DNA of 64,000 bases. It comes from Planctomycetaceae bacterium (GTDB taxonomy: Bacteria > Planctomycetota > Planctomycetia > Planctomycetales > Planctomycetaceae). The stretch is taken from positions 32,394-96,393 of the forward strand of contig JANSXP010000021.1 in assembly GCA_024742875.1 (NCBI GenBank), written 5' to 3'. This document shows positions 46,785-56,052 of the stretch, one piece after another; within the stretch, counting starts at the first letter, position 1, and every line of letters starts with the position of its first letter. The position numbers were made by a program, and so were the translations under genes. The notes beneath the pieces are model-generated. The model had not been told where the DNA came from. It ran no database searches and saw nothing but the letters and a program-made list of their open reading frames with translations.

Positions 46785-48011
46785 TTAGTTTCCCACCCGC
46801 AGGCATTTCAGAACCGAGTCATCGCGAACAAACAGCAACCCTCGACTGAGTGCCGGCAGGCGATAGCCTCGCGGTGTTGCCGCCAGAACGCGGTGTCGGG
46901 CACTGACTGACAAGCCGTCGGGGCTCGCATCCAGCCGGATCAGTTCACCGCCACAGGTAAGAAACAGCAGTTCGTCCTTCACCCGAATCATGGTGCCGTA
47001 ATCAAAGCCAGACTCTTCCCAGACGACTTTCTGACCCGCGGGGTCAATGCATTTGAGTGATGCAGGTCCAATGTCCTGCCGGCCATCCACCGCATACAGC
47101 AGTCCGTCTTTTTCGACCGGCGTGGCGTACTGCGTCGCCAGCAGGTCTTCGCCGCTCTCCACCGGCTCAAAACTGTCATCAACGATCTTTGCCCAGACGC
47201 TCCCCACACGATAGCTGCTGCTGACGAACACACTGTCACCCACCATCACGGGCGTCGCACCGTTGACGGTGGGCCCTCGCATACCAAAATCGAATGCCGC
47301 TCGCCGTTCGCCGGTGCGCGGATCAAGCAGCAGGCAGTTCATGCGAGAAACCACGATCAGGTGTCGCGTGCCGTTGACGGTCGCCAGGACCGGGCTGGAA
47401 TAGCTGGCCGTGTCCCTGATACCGCTCCAGCGAGTCGCGCCGTTTGCCAGATCGAAAGCCACGACGGCCGCTTCACCACGCCCCCCGACGTTAACCACCA
47501 CCGTATCGTCCACCAGCAGGGGCGTACTGCCCGCTCCGAAATACCCCTCCGGCGCCTGAAAATCGGCCCACGTATCCCGCTGCCAGATCTGTGCGCCATC
47601 TTCCCGATTCAGGCACGTCAGGCGTCCGCCCGCCCCAAACGTGATCACCCGATGCTTTGTCAGCAGCGGCACGCAGCGCGGGCCGGAATCATCGCTGTAG
47701 CCGCCCGCATAGCCGGATTGTAGTCTTGTCGCCCATACAGTCTCGCCGGTGCTGGCTTTGCGGCACTCAATTACTTCCTCGCGACCCTGACGATGGAACA
47801 AGTACAAGGCGTCGCCCAACACGGCGACCCCCGCGAACCCCTGACCAACCGAACTTTCCCAAACCGTCTCCGGGCCGTTCGCCGGCCACTGCGGCAGCAG
47901 CAATTCATTGGACGCAATCCCATTACGCTGCGGTCCCAGAATCTGCGGCCAGTCCCCCGCATGGGCCACACGGGAACAGAGCATCAAACACAACAGCGTT
48001 CGCACAGACAT
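46785..48011 (-). CDS. secreted PQQ-like beta-propeller repeat protein
   Basis: 408 residues with a short signal peptide (MSVRTLLCLMLCSRVAHA). The mature chain is an outer-membrane-assembly-like propeller: LGPQRNGIASNELLLPQWP, then blades such as GDALYLFHRQGREEVIECRK, GRLTCLNREDGAQIWQRDTW and VAFDLANGATRWSG. There are no cofactor-binding residues of true quinoprotein dehydrogenases in obvious form. The ATG abuts the T-tract of a terminator for the upstream gene, so little or no untranslated leader is available (see 48012-48043). First gene of a probable four-gene run. Confidence 0.88.
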   Translation of the reverse strand: MSVRTLLCLMLCSRVAHAGDWPQILGPQRNGIASNELLLPQWPANGPETVWESSVGQGFAGVAVLGDALYLFHRQGREEVIECRKASTGETVWATRLQSGYAGGYSDDSGPRCVPLLTKHRVITFGAGGRLTCLNREDGAQIWQRDTWADFQAPEGYFGAGSTPLLVDDTVVVNVGGRGEAAVVAFDLANGATRWSGIRDTASYSSPVLATVNGTRHLIVVSRMNCLLLDPRTGERRAAFDFGMRGPTVNGATPVMVGDSVFVSSSYRVGSVWAKIVDDSFEPVESGEDLLATQYATPVEKDGLLYAVDGRQDIGPASLKCIDPAGQKVVWEESGFDYGTMIRVKDELLFLTCGGELIRLDASPDGLSVSARHRVLAATPRGYRLPALSRGLLFVRDDSVLKCLRVGN

Positions 48012-48043
48012 AAAAAACTCCCGACACCTGAAGGATGTCGGGA
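48012..48043 (-). terminator. Rho-independent terminator of the minus-strand TadE/vWA operon
   Basis: On the minus strand, TCCCGACA and TGTCGGGA arms (8 bp) enclose a 9-base loop, followed by G and six T; the next base begins the ATG of the PQQ-type propeller gene. It ends the TadE-vWA-TadE transcript. Confidence 0.85.
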
Positions 48044-48081
48044 TTGTGCGATATCACTTTAGTCAGTTCAAACGAACGCTT

Positions 48082-48513
48082 TCAGGGAGTCAGGCCCTCG
48101 TAGCGTTCTGTTTTCAGCGTGCAGGTGGAACGCAGGATACGATTCCCCACAAACCACGGCGTAAATACGGCGTTCTGCGCATACGGGATTTCAATATCCA
48201 CCGTGATCTGCGTGGTGTCATCACGAATCACGGCCGGAGTGGTCGTCACGGTGAGCGTGTCGACGCCGACGACCGCCATAATCCGCCGGGCTTCGTCGAT
48301 GCCGTTCTGCGCGTTCGCGCCGGGAATCACGAGCAGCCGCGCGCCCTCGTAGGCCGCGTTATGTGAGGTACTGCGAATCGTGCCAATCGTCGCAAACTCG
48401 ATCCCGGCAAACAGCACGGTAAAGAAGATCGGCACCACGAAAATAAACTCCACCATCGTGGCTCCCCGGCGTTCGGTATGGCGCCGGGAACAACTGATCT
48501 GTGTTCGTTTCAT
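48082..48513 (-). CDS. TadE-like pseudopilin
   Basis: 143 residues from ATG 48513 with AGGAG nine bases upstream. The TadE signature is RRGATMVEFIFVVPIFF: a basic N-terminus, a short linker, Glu five residues into the hydrophobic helix, and then a soluble ~90-residue part (SHNAAYEGARLLVIPGANAQ). Such proteins are processed by a prepilin peptidase and inserted in Flp/Tad-type assemblies. The paralogue at 56053-56448 occupies the same last position in the other cassette. Confidence 0.88.
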   Translation of the reverse strand: MKRTQISCSRRHTERRGATMVEFIFVVPIFFTVLFAGIEFATIGTIRSTSHNAAYEGARLLVIPGANAQNGIDEARRIMAVVGVDTLTVTTTPAVIRDDTTQITVDIEIPYAQNAVFTPWFVGNRILRSTCTLKTERYEGLTP

Positions 48514-48523
48514 CAACGGGCTC

Positions 48524-49588
48524 CTATTGTGTGATCAGCGTGGGCAGGTTGTTGGCGACTTCTTCAAACACCCGAATCAACTCTCCCTGGTCGTCCGCGT
48601 GCCAGTGCTTACCGCCACCACGCTGAGCCACCTGCCGCATCAGCGTCTGGTTGGCTCCTGAGCTGAAGGTGATCGTGTGGACCGTGATATTGGCCGCTCG
48701 TGCTTCATCGGCCACCACGTCCGGGCGAACGCCGCGGTTGTGACGGCCATCCGTCATAACGACCAGTGTCTTGGCGGCCACCGGGCGTGCGGTGGAAGGA
48801 TTCCGCAGGCCGTTGATGCCCTGTCGCATGCCCATGCCAATGGCCGTCCAGCCGGTGACACGCGTGTTATCCACGCGATTGAGGATCCGGTTGTAATTCA
48901 TGCTCAGCTGTTCATCCAGAGTCGCACCGGTGGAGTAGGTGGCCAGCCCAACCTGTTCCGACTGAGGCGTCTGATTCAGCGTCTGCATGAACTTGTGGAC
49001 CGCCTTTTTCAAGTCGTTCCAGCGATTGCCGCCCGGCGTACGAGTTCTCATGGAGCCGGATCGGTCCAGAATCAAAAATACGTCGCGGTCAATGTGAGAG
49101 GCGACCGTCACTCGACGCGGCTCAAATGTGCCACGGTCAAACATTCCCTGAAACAACAGGGGAATGGCACCATCTGCAGAAGCGGCCGTTCGATTCGCCA
49201 GCACCCTCACACCGGTCAGCAGCGCCGAATTGTCTGGCTGCTGCGTGAAATCGTACTGTCCAGTGGCGTTCAGCGCAGAGGTCCCAAACACCACTTCCGA
49301 AGGGCGGATGGTCAGGGAACGCCCGGCCACCGTGTTGCGAGCGGCCGCATCAATGGCTCGCGCCCGCGCCTGGTTCACGTCCTGGGTCAGGCTCAGCGTG
49401 CGACTGCCCGCCCGGGCGGCCGCATCAGATGCGGTCCGCAGTTCGGTCCGTGTCAGCTGCATATACGCGATGTTGATTGCGAACGCTGCAAATGCCAGCA
49501 CCAAAGGCAGGCACGCCACAATCAGCACCAGCATCGCGCCCCGACGATTTTCTGCCACAACAGGGAATGGTCGTTTCATGGACATCAT
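48524..49588 (-). CDS. TadE/TadG-type protein with vWA domain
   Basis: 354 residues from ATG 49588, whose A is the last base of the upstream TGA. N-terminal pseudopilin-type helix: RRGAMLVLIVACLPLVLAFA, then AYMQLTRTELRTASDAAARAGSR, the TadG-like stretch rich in Ala. The C-terminal half is a vWA domain with a complete MIDAS start DRSGSM and VVMTDGRHNRG. This couples a pilin-like anchor to a metal-dependent adhesion fold facing outside. Paralogue of 54808-56043, with which it shares the sequence IAYMQLTRT/IAYMQLIRT. Confidence 0.9.
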   Translation of the reverse strand: MMSMKRPFPVVAENRRGAMLVLIVACLPLVLAFAAFAINIAYMQLTRTELRTASDAAARAGSRTLSLTQDVNQARARAIDAAARNTVAGRSLTIRPSEVVFGTSALNATGQYDFTQQPDNSALLTGVRVLANRTAASADGAIPLLFQGMFDRGTFEPRRVTVASHIDRDVFLILDRSGSMRTRTPGGNRWNDLKKAVHKFMQTLNQTPQSEQVGLATYSTGATLDEQLSMNYNRILNRVDNTRVTGWTAIGMGMRQGINGLRNPSTARPVAAKTLVVMTDGRHNRGVRPDVVADEARAANITVHTITFSSGANQTLMRQVAQRGGGKHWHADDQGELIRVFEEVANNLPTLITQ

Positions 49589-49998
49589 CAATATTCCTTC
49601 ATCATGGTCGCCTGACCGTCAACGGTCAGCGAGTCATAGAACCATCCGGCAATCACGGAGTTGTCACCGCCCAGGGCAGACACTCTCACCGTGATCCACG
49701 TTTGCTCCGGCTGAGACGAATAGTTCGCCGGTGTGATGGTGATGGTAGCGTTCTGTACGTTTCGTGGATCCAGCACTCGGCGGCAGGCCGCTTCCACGTC
49801 GGCCGTAGTGGAGCCAGCTACCAACGAAGAACGGATGCCTTCGTAGGCGGCCGCTGTCAGCGTTTGCTTCAGGTAAATCATGGAGCACGCTTCGATGGTG
49901 CCAATGATCAGCACCATCAAAATCGGCAGGCAGACTGCAAACTCGGTCGCAGCCACACCACGTCGCGACTGTTCGCGGCGAGATTTCAGAGTCTTCAT
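49588..49998 (-). CDS. TadE-like pseudopilin
   Basis: 136 residues from ATG 49998; the frame is open upstream but that part overlaps the HAMP gene region. The signature is RRGVAATEFAVCLPILMVLI, then ACSMIYLKQTLTAAAYEGIR and RRVLDPRNVQNATITITP. It is clearly paralogous to 54404-54811 (FLKQTATMAAYEG, RTVLQARNVSQFRVDV). The stop is shared with the vWA gene start, showing tight coupling. Confidence 0.9.
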   Translation of the reverse strand: MKTLKSRREQSRRGVAATEFAVCLPILMVLIIGTIEACSMIYLKQTLTAAAYEGIRSSLVAGSTTADVEAACRRVLDPRNVQNATITITPANYSSQPEQTWITVRVSALGGDNSVIAGWFYDSLTVDGQATMMKEY

Positions 49999-50038
49999 AG
50001 GTTCGATCCGGCGGGGGAAATGCGGCAACTGAGAGACG

Positions 50039-50503
50039 TTACGCTTCGACAAGCTCCTGTTCGCCAGGGGCTTTCGCGGCGGCTTCACGCTGCTGGCGGA
50101 ATCGATCCGTCATGGCATTGAACTGCTCCGGCAGATCATCCCAGAAATCGCCTTTGCGAAATCGCAGCGGGCGGACGTCCTGCTGACCTTCTGCATGGGC
50201 CTTGATCGTATTGCGAAGGTTGTGAATGGGGCCGGCAATCTTGTTGCTTAGTGTCAACGTGTCGCGCACAAAGATGGGGATCAGGCACAGCATAGCCAGC
50301 ATCAGCGGTGCGCTCTGACGAGCAAATGCGGTCAGATTTGCCTGAACGCCTGCAAACGGGTCCATCAGAAACTGGTTGATGATGCCAAAGATTGCACCAG
50401 CGCAGATAAACACAAAGAAATGAAGCACCACACGACGAGCCAGCGAATACTGAACGCGGGGCTCAGCCACTGCCTTCTTGCGCTGATTTTTGGTTTTGGC
50501 CAT
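50039..50503 (-). CDS. HAMP-domain-like membrane protein
   Basis: 154 residues. Start supported by AGGAAAG eight to ten bases upstream. Two membrane spans lie at about 26-46 (VVLHFFVFICAGAIFGIINQ) and 66-84 (APLMLAMLCLIPIFV). The following segment, LTLSNKIAGPIHNLRNTIKA and DDLPEQFNAMTDRFRQQ, is a HAMP-type linker with no output domain after it. Located just before the minus-strand TadE-vWA-TadE cassette, it might be its first gene. A signal-relay role is inferred from the domain only. Confidence 0.75.
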   Translation of the reverse strand: MAKTKNQRKKAVAEPRVQYSLARRVVLHFFVFICAGAIFGIINQFLMDPFAGVQANLTAFARQSAPLMLAMLCLIPIFVRDTLTLSNKIAGPIHNLRNTIKAHAEGQQDVRPLRFRKGDFWDDLPEQFNAMTDRFRQQREAAAKAPGEQELVEA

Positions 50504-51023
50504 GGGTGACTTTCCTGACTGAGAGGAGGTGGGGATTTCTTGCTTTGATACAGAATTGGTCGCCTATTGACGCCTGCCGGAATTTCGCCGCCCGCCAATA
50601 GGTATTTTCAGGGGCCGCAGTTTCGACCGACCCGGATCTTCAGGATGTAGCGGATGCGCCAACGCGGTGTTCTGCTGAGTCCCGTGCGAAAACTCGCGGT
50701 CCTGGAGCACGTCCGCGGACTGCTGGCGATTTCCCGGAACGACGTTCCGCAGAACCGGCTCAATCGGTCAAAACGGAACGACCCATTCATTGCCCCGGAC
50801 AAACCCGCATATGTGATTCACTTTCGACGCAAGTGATGTCAGACGGGGGACTTTGCCAAGTGCATTTGGCGTCTGGTGCCCCCTGCCTGGTGAGGGTTAT
50901 GACTGCGTGTTGCCGTTGGGCATCACCAGACCTTGGGCACGCAGTAGAATTCCGCCCCCTGGGCTTTTCGCGATCTATGCTCTACCTGAATAGCTGCGTG
51001 ACAATGTCTCTCGGAATCTGACC
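50504..51023. promoter_or_regulatory. 520-bp divergent region with two inverted repeats
   Basis: Separates the minus-strand and plus-strand Tad-like operons and should hold both promoters. It contains CCTATTG and CAATAGG arms at 50563-50602 (7 bp, 26-base spacing) and a perfect 15-bp palindrome CGGAACGACGTTCCG at 50735-50749, which looks like a dimeric operator site. No regulator gene is adjacent. No clear -35/-10 pair is visible. Confidence 0.5.
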
Positions 51024-51503
51024 ATGCGTCGTCCTGTCCTTCACAACTGCCCCGAACGCCGCGGCGCCACGCTCGTCGAAACGGCGGTCGTGCTGCCCAT
51101 CTTCTTCACGTTCATCTTTGCCTTCATTGAGTTCGGTCACTGCTTTATGACCATTCACACAATGAACTCGGCCGCTCGTCGAGCCGCTCGACTGGGAGTA
51201 GGCGACAGCAAGACCACGGCGGAAGTGATGACGATGGCCAGCGAGATCCTGGACTCGGCCATCGACGCCTCTCACGAGAATGTGCTCATTCAGGTGAAAG
51301 ACGGATCCGTCTTTGATGACCCCACGGTGGACGCCTCCACCGTGGACTACGCGTCTTTGCCGGACGTCGAACTGGCCACAATGGACTCAGAAACCCTGTT
51401 CATCGTCCGCATTCAGGTGCCCTACTCCGAGATCGGAATCCTCGGGCCGCGGTGGATCACCAGCCTGAACCTCTACGGCCAGTCGGTCATGCGAAAAGAA
51501 TAG
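51024..51503 (+). CDS. TadE-like pseudopilin
   Basis: 159 residues. Signature RRGATLVETAVVLPIFFTFI with Glu at the fifth position after the cleavage-type site, then FGHCFMTIHTMNSAARRAARLG and a soluble beta-rich C-terminus. It opens the plus-strand operon; its stop codon TAG is immediately followed by the ATG of the next gene. Confidence 0.88.
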   Translation: MRRPVLHNCPERRGATLVETAVVLPIFFTFIFAFIEFGHCFMTIHTMNSAARRAARLGVGDSKTTAEVMTMASEILDSAIDASHENVLIQVKDGSVFDDPTVDASTVDYASLPDVELATMDSETLFIVRIQVPYSEIGILGPRWITSLNLYGQSVMRKE

Positions 51504-52004
51504 ATGACCATGAAACGATTTCACCCCACAACAAAAACACACGAATCCCGCCGCGGCATCGCCGCTGTGGAAGCGGCCGTCGTCCTGCCCATGATGCTGA
51601 TCCTCACGCTCGGAACCATTGAAATGGGCACCGCGCTGCGAGCCAGCACCATCATGCAGTCTTCCGTGCGTGAGGCCGGTCGTCTGGTGAGCATGAAGTG
51701 GGGCAACATTGTCGCCGACGGCGACACGCCCAACGGAAAAGTCGAACGCGACCTGCGGAACTTCGTCACCGCGTCCGGACTGCCTGGCGACGATCTGGTG
51801 ATCGCCATCGTCCATGCCGACGGGGCCAAACAGGGCCAGAACTTTGACATCTCCGACAGCAACAACGACCTGGAGATGGTCAGGATCCAGATTGGCCTGC
51901 CGTACTCTTCCATCAGTTTGTTTCCAACACGATACATGGGATCCAGCACTGTCTCTGCCTCGCTCACGATGCGAGCAGGACTCAGTGGTGGGCTGTCTCA
52001 ATAA
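51504..52004 (+). CDS. TadE-like pseudopilin
   Basis: 166 residues. Begins directly after the previous stop, with a second ATG two codons in. Signature SRRGIAAVEAAVVLPMMLIL, then GTALRASTIMQSSVREAGRL and a C-terminal part of ~100 residues that ends in LTMRAGLSGGL. Second pseudopilin of the first plus-strand cassette, pairing with 51024-51503 as candidate heterodimer. Confidence 0.88.
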   Translation: MTMKRFHPTTKTHESRRGIAAVEAAVVLPMMLILTLGTIEMGTALRASTIMQSSVREAGRLVSMKWGNIVADGDTPNGKVERDLRNFVTASGLPGDDLVIAIVHADGAKQGQNFDISDSNNDLEMVRIQIGLPYSSISLFPTRYMGSSTVSASLTMRAGLSGGLSQ

Positions 52005-52073
52005 CCTTTCTGTCAGGACCGCTGTCTGGCCCTGACAATTCATCACTGATCTGATCAATCCTGGGGGGGAGCG

Positions 52074-54092
52074 ATGAAACGATCATCAAGACTGGCAGCC
52101 CTGCTGTCGGCTGAACAACAACAGCGCCGGGGCATCTTTTTTGTCCTTGCCGTGGTCTGCCTGTTTGGCGCCATGACTTTTGTGGGCATGTCCGTTGACC
52201 TGGGCATGATTACCGTCACCAAAACGCGAATGCAGTCGGCCGCCGACGCAGCCGCCCTGGCGGCCGCTCAGGAAATTGTGGTCGGCATTCGGGAAGCCGG
52301 AGAGCAGGGCGTCACGGATGTGACAGCCGTACAGATGATTGCGGCCGGCGCCGCCCGCGACATGGCGGAATTCATCTGCTCGGAAAATGGGTTCTACATA
52401 GACAAAAACCGCGATGTGGAACTGGGCACTCGTATTCTGGCCGAAGACGGCGTCTCGTACGTCGAGACCTGGGGCAGCCCGCCTTACAACATGGTGAAGG
52501 TGGACATCCTGAAGACCAACACTGACAAGTCGGCTCCGGACGCCAAGCTGCCACTGATCTTTGCCCCTGTTACCGGGGAACGCGCTCAGTCGATTTCCAC
52601 CAGCGCTACGGCTTTCATTGAGTCCCGCGACATCGTCGCCGTACTCGACTACTCCGGTTCAATGACGTTCGACAGTATCTTCCGCTGGGACACCGTGCAG
52701 CGCATGGGAAAAGACGCCGTGGAAGACGGGCTGGACGACATCTGGCAATCGCTGGTGGATTCCAACGTGCGGTTCAGTGATGACCTGGGAACGCAAAAGT
52801 TCCCGGCCACAGGTTTCGGCAACATCAATTCTGAATACGGAACGTATCTGAGCAGCAGCACCACCAGCGACATCTACGACGCGCTGGGCCTGGGGGGAAC
52901 TTCGGGCACGTCAACGGCCAACACAGACTACTATCTGGACTGGACGTGGACCTCCGGATACGGCGACGGTGCTCACTACTACCTGATTGAAAACGGATAC
53001 CGCTGGGAAAAATATCTGAGCGGCCCTTACGCCTGGGGTGTGTGGCGCATCAAATCGGACTTCTCCGGTGGCTGGTGGAATCCTGACGAAACCAATGCCC
53101 CCGGCTACTACACAGAGAGCGGCGGTTCAGGATATGTGCCCTTCCCGCAGGAAGGTAAAGGCAGCGATGGCAAACTGAACGGCAAGCCGACCGAATCCGA
53201 GAGCGAATCGCTGTGGCACGGTTATATCAACTACGTGAAGGGCAGCAGTCTCAGCAGCTACGGCTATCAGAAACGCTATGGCTATCGCACGCTGATGAAT
53301 TACCTGATTGCCAATCGGCGGGCCAATCACCAGTCGGAAGACCTGTGGCGTGCTCCCATTTATCCGCACCACGCGATGAAAGAGGGCATCACCATTCTGG
53401 CCGAATTCCTCGACAGTCTCGGCTACGGCGACCACCTTGGGCTGGTCACCTACGCAACGACATCTCGTATCGAAACGGGCATTGATGACGACGGGGCTGA
53501 CTCGTTTATTGATTTGGGCGACAGCCCGCTGACAGACAATGTGCTCGACATTGACACCATTCAGCGGCAGAAACAGGCCGGTCACTACAACAGTTCCACG
53601 GGTATTGGCTACGGCCTGGAAGACGCAACAGATCTGCTGGATGACCATGGCCGCTACGGCGCCCAGAAGGCCATACTGCTGATGACGGACGGTCAGTCCA
53701 ACCAGTACCCCAGCGGCTGGGGATCCGAAAGCCTGCCCAACTCCTGGGACTGGGACACGACCACCGACTTTGACGGCGATGGTGAAGCCGATGTGGTCTT
53801 CGACAGCAATTACACCAGCGGTGGCAACGGTGACGGCAACTGGCGAGCCGCCCTGCACTCCTTCGTGCGGGCCAAAGAGGCTCACGACGCCGGGTACATC
53901 GTCCACACAATCTCCATGGGCAGCGGTGCCGACACGAAGCTGATGCAGGCCATCGCGGATATGTCGGGCGGCGAATATGTCCATATTGCTTCCGGGCTGA
54001 CGAACGCGGAAATGGAAGAAGACCTTGAAGCAGCGTTTGCTGTTCTCGCCGGTCAGGTGCCACCCGCGCGACTCGTCATCGACGACGAATAG
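52074..54092 (+). CDS. large TadE/TadG-type vWA protein
   Basis: 672 residues; GGGGGGAG six bases before the ATG. N-terminal pilin-like helix RRGIFFVLAVVCLFGAMTFV, followed by the TadG-style Ala-rich stretch DAAALAAAQEIV. The vWA domain has LDYSGSM and AILLMTDGQSNQYPSG but is split by an insertion of about 200 residues rich in Gly, Ser, Tyr and Trp (YYLDWTWTSGYGDGAHYYL, GGWWNPDETNAPGYYTESGG). This insertion is absent from the other two vWA proteins in the locus and may form a surface-exposed adhesive part. Followed by a strong terminator. Confidence 0.9.
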   Translation: MKRSSRLAALLSAEQQQRRGIFFVLAVVCLFGAMTFVGMSVDLGMITVTKTRMQSAADAAALAAAQEIVVGIREAGEQGVTDVTAVQMIAAGAARDMAEFICSENGFYIDKNRDVELGTRILAEDGVSYVETWGSPPYNMVKVDILKTNTDKSAPDAKLPLIFAPVTGERAQSISTSATAFIESRDIVAVLDYSGSMTFDSIFRWDTVQRMGKDAVEDGLDDIWQSLVDSNVRFSDDLGTQKFPATGFGNINSEYGTYLSSSTTSDIYDALGLGGTSGTSTANTDYYLDWTWTSGYGDGAHYYLIENGYRWEKYLSGPYAWGVWRIKSDFSGGWWNPDETNAPGYYTESGGSGYVPFPQEGKGSDGKLNGKPTESESESLWHGYINYVKGSSLSSYGYQKRYGYRTLMNYLIANRRANHQSEDLWRAPIYPHHAMKEGITILAEFLDSLGYGDHLGLVTYATTSRIETGIDDDGADSFIDLGDSPLTDNVLDIDTIQRQKQAGHYNSSTGIGYGLEDATDLLDDHGRYGAQKAILLMTDGQSNQYPSGWGSESLPNSWDWDTTTDFDGDGEADVVFDSNYTSGGNGDGNWRAALHSFVRAKEAHDAGYIVHTISMGSGADTKLMQAIADMSGGEYVHIASGLTNAEMEEDLEAAFAVLAGQVPPARLVIDDE

Positions 54093-54122
54093 TCGTCCCG
54101 ACAACTCCCCCGCATCACTGCA

Positions 54123-54157
54123 GGGGCGGTCACTATTTCAGTGACCGCCCCTTTTTT
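54123..54157 (+). terminator. Rho-independent terminator
   Basis: 12-bp perfect stem, arm GGGGCGGTCACT, loop ATTTC, followed by six T. It separates the first plus-strand TadE-TadE-vWA cassette from the second cassette. The remaining gap to 54403 contains no other recognised element. Confidence 0.95.
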
Positions 54158-54403
54158 CGTGCGCTCCCCCATTCGTGGGCGGAGCAGCCGACATAATCCG
54201 GCCGCGAACGACAGGCAGCATGCCTGAACTCCCTCGTGCGGGCCGTGAAGACGCCCGGGCTGATGCCCGCAATGCAGACAGACAGTGATGCCGAAAAACG
54301 AGCATCTCACACGGGCCGGCGGGCGGCCGTTTGCTGCAAAGCAGACCGCCGCCGGGTTCCTGGGCTACTTTCCCGGAAGCCTCCTGTCCGAAAGTCGGTC
54401 TCC

Positions 54404-54811
54404 ATGAATCACATCACTGCCAAGCCCCCGCGGCGCGGTACCGCTACCGTCGAAGCCGCCGTCTGTTTGCCCGTGGTCCTGTTGCTGCTGTTCGGTTCCA
54501 TCGAAGCGGCCAACGCTGTGTTCCTGAAACAGACGGCGACGATGGCGGCTTACGAGGGCGCCGCCACGGGCAGCCGCGCCGGGGTCACATCAGCCGCTGT
54601 CCGTGACCGCTGTCGAACCGTGCTGCAGGCCAGAAACGTCAGTCAGTTTCGCGTTGACGTTAATCCACCGTCGCTTTCAGAAAGAACGCCCACAGGCACG
54701 CCCGTTTACATTCGCATCACGATCCCTGCCTCCGAAGCCGCCATGGGGCCGCTCTGGCTGTACGAAGGCCGGGAAGTCTCCCACACCGCTCACATGCCCC
54801 GAACAAAATGA
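54404..54811 (+). CDS. TadE-like pseudopilin
   Basis: 135 residues from ATG 54404; the frame is open upstream to 54236 without family similarity. Signature RRGTATVEAAVCLPVVLLLL, then AVFLKQTATMAAYEGAATG and RTVLQARNVSQFRVDVNPP. Closest relative in the window is the minus-strand 49588-49998 gene. The stop overlaps the next start (ATGA). Confidence 0.9.
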   Translation: MNHITAKPPRRGTATVEAAVCLPVVLLLLFGSIEAANAVFLKQTATMAAYEGAATGSRAGVTSAAVRDRCRTVLQARNVSQFRVDVNPPSLSERTPTGTPVYIRITIPASEAAMGPLWLYEGREVSHTAHMPRTK

Positions 54812-56043
54812 ATCACTCATCCTTCCCGCCCGCACCGCCGCGCATTCGCAAGGGCATTCGCACGGGCGTCTCGGCCATCCTGATTGTTGTCCTGCTGTTT
54901 GTGTTTGTGGTGTGCGCGGCCATGACGGTGGATATCGCCTACATGCAGCTGATCCGCACCCAGTTGCGAGGGGCCACCGACAGCGCGGCGCTGGCCGGAG
55001 CAGAGAATCTGGCGCGTACCGGCAGCGAGCAACTGGCCACCCGTGCCGCCCTGGACTACGCCTCGGCACACGTGGTTGCCGGAGAGCAGTTCCGACTGGA
55101 GGATCGGGACATCGTCTTTGGCAGGGTCCGCGAACGTTCTTCAGGAGGCTATGACTTCACCGCCGGACAGACGCCCTACAACGCCGTGCAGGCGTCCGGC
55201 AGACTGACGCCGGGCTCTGCGGCCGGCCCGGCGCAACTGTTCTTTGCCCGCGCTCTGGGCCACGGAGACTTCTCCACACAGATGCAGGCGATCGCTGGCG
55301 CTCGACGTACGGAAGTCTGCCTGACGCTCGACCGATCCGCCTCCATGGCGTTCGATTTCTCCGGCCGGGAATGGTCGTACACGGGAAACCATCCGCTGCT
55401 GGTGGACTACCCGGGCCTGCGTCTGTCGTGGCGCTACTTTGTTTCGCCCCCGCACCCGAGCGGCAGCCGCTGGTCATCCACCCGCCAGGCTGTTGAGCTG
55501 TTTCTGCAGGAAGTCGGCAAAAGTGTCCATCGGCCTCGCGTTGGCCTGGTGACATGGGCTTCGGAATCTGCTTTGCAGCTGCCTCCCTTCATTGCCTACC
55601 GTCGCTATCCGGCAGTCGCGCTGGAAGTCCCGCTGCCGGCGGCCGGGTCGTACAGCTGGGAAGCGAATTCGCGAGACGTCCTCGGTGCTCTTGACCGCGT
55701 TGGCTCTGAGCCCCTGATCGGTCAAACCAACATGTCGGCGGGACTGCAGTCGGCCATCGCTCAGCTCGAATCAGCGTCCTCATCCAAATTTGCCTCCAAG
55801 GTCATCGTTCTGCTCAGCGACGGTCGCTGGAAACAGGGACGCAACCCCATTCTGATGGCACGGCAGGCGCGAGAGAAGGACATCACCATTCACTGCGTCA
55901 GTCTCCTGAGCGATGACGTTCAGACGATGCAGCAGATTGCCAGCATTACCGGCGGCCGCATGTTTACCGCAGACAGCGAACAACAACTGCGGGACGCCTT
56001 CGCTCAACTGGCCCGCGAACTTCCCGTCTCACTGACTCAATAG
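54808..56043 (+). CDS. TadE/TadG-type protein with vWA domain
   Basis: 411 residues. N-terminal helix GVSAILIVVLLFVFVVCAAM, then IAYMQLIRTQLRGATDSAAL, homologous to the minus-strand vWA gene. The vWA domain has LDRSASMAF (DxSxS with Ala in the second variable position) and VIVLLSDGRWKQGRNP. Ends in RELPVSLTQ, which parallels the NNLPTLITQ end of its paralogue. The ATG overlaps the stop of the preceding pseudopilin gene. Confidence 0.9.
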   Translation: MNHSSFPPAPPRIRKGIRTGVSAILIVVLLFVFVVCAAMTVDIAYMQLIRTQLRGATDSAALAGAENLARTGSEQLATRAALDYASAHVVAGEQFRLEDRDIVFGRVRERSSGGYDFTAGQTPYNAVQASGRLTPGSAAGPAQLFFARALGHGDFSTQMQAIAGARRTEVCLTLDRSASMAFDFSGREWSYTGNHPLLVDYPGLRLSWRYFVSPPHPSGSRWSSTRQAVELFLQEVGKSVHRPRVGLVTWASESALQLPPFIAYRRYPAVALEVPLPAAGSYSWEANSRDVLGALDRVGSEPLIGQTNMSAGLQSAIAQLESASSSKFASKVIVLLSDGRWKQGRNPILMARQAREKDITIHCVSLLSDDVQTMQQIASITGGRMFTADSEQQLRDAFAQLARELPVSLTQ

Positions 56044-56052
56044 GCTGTCCCC

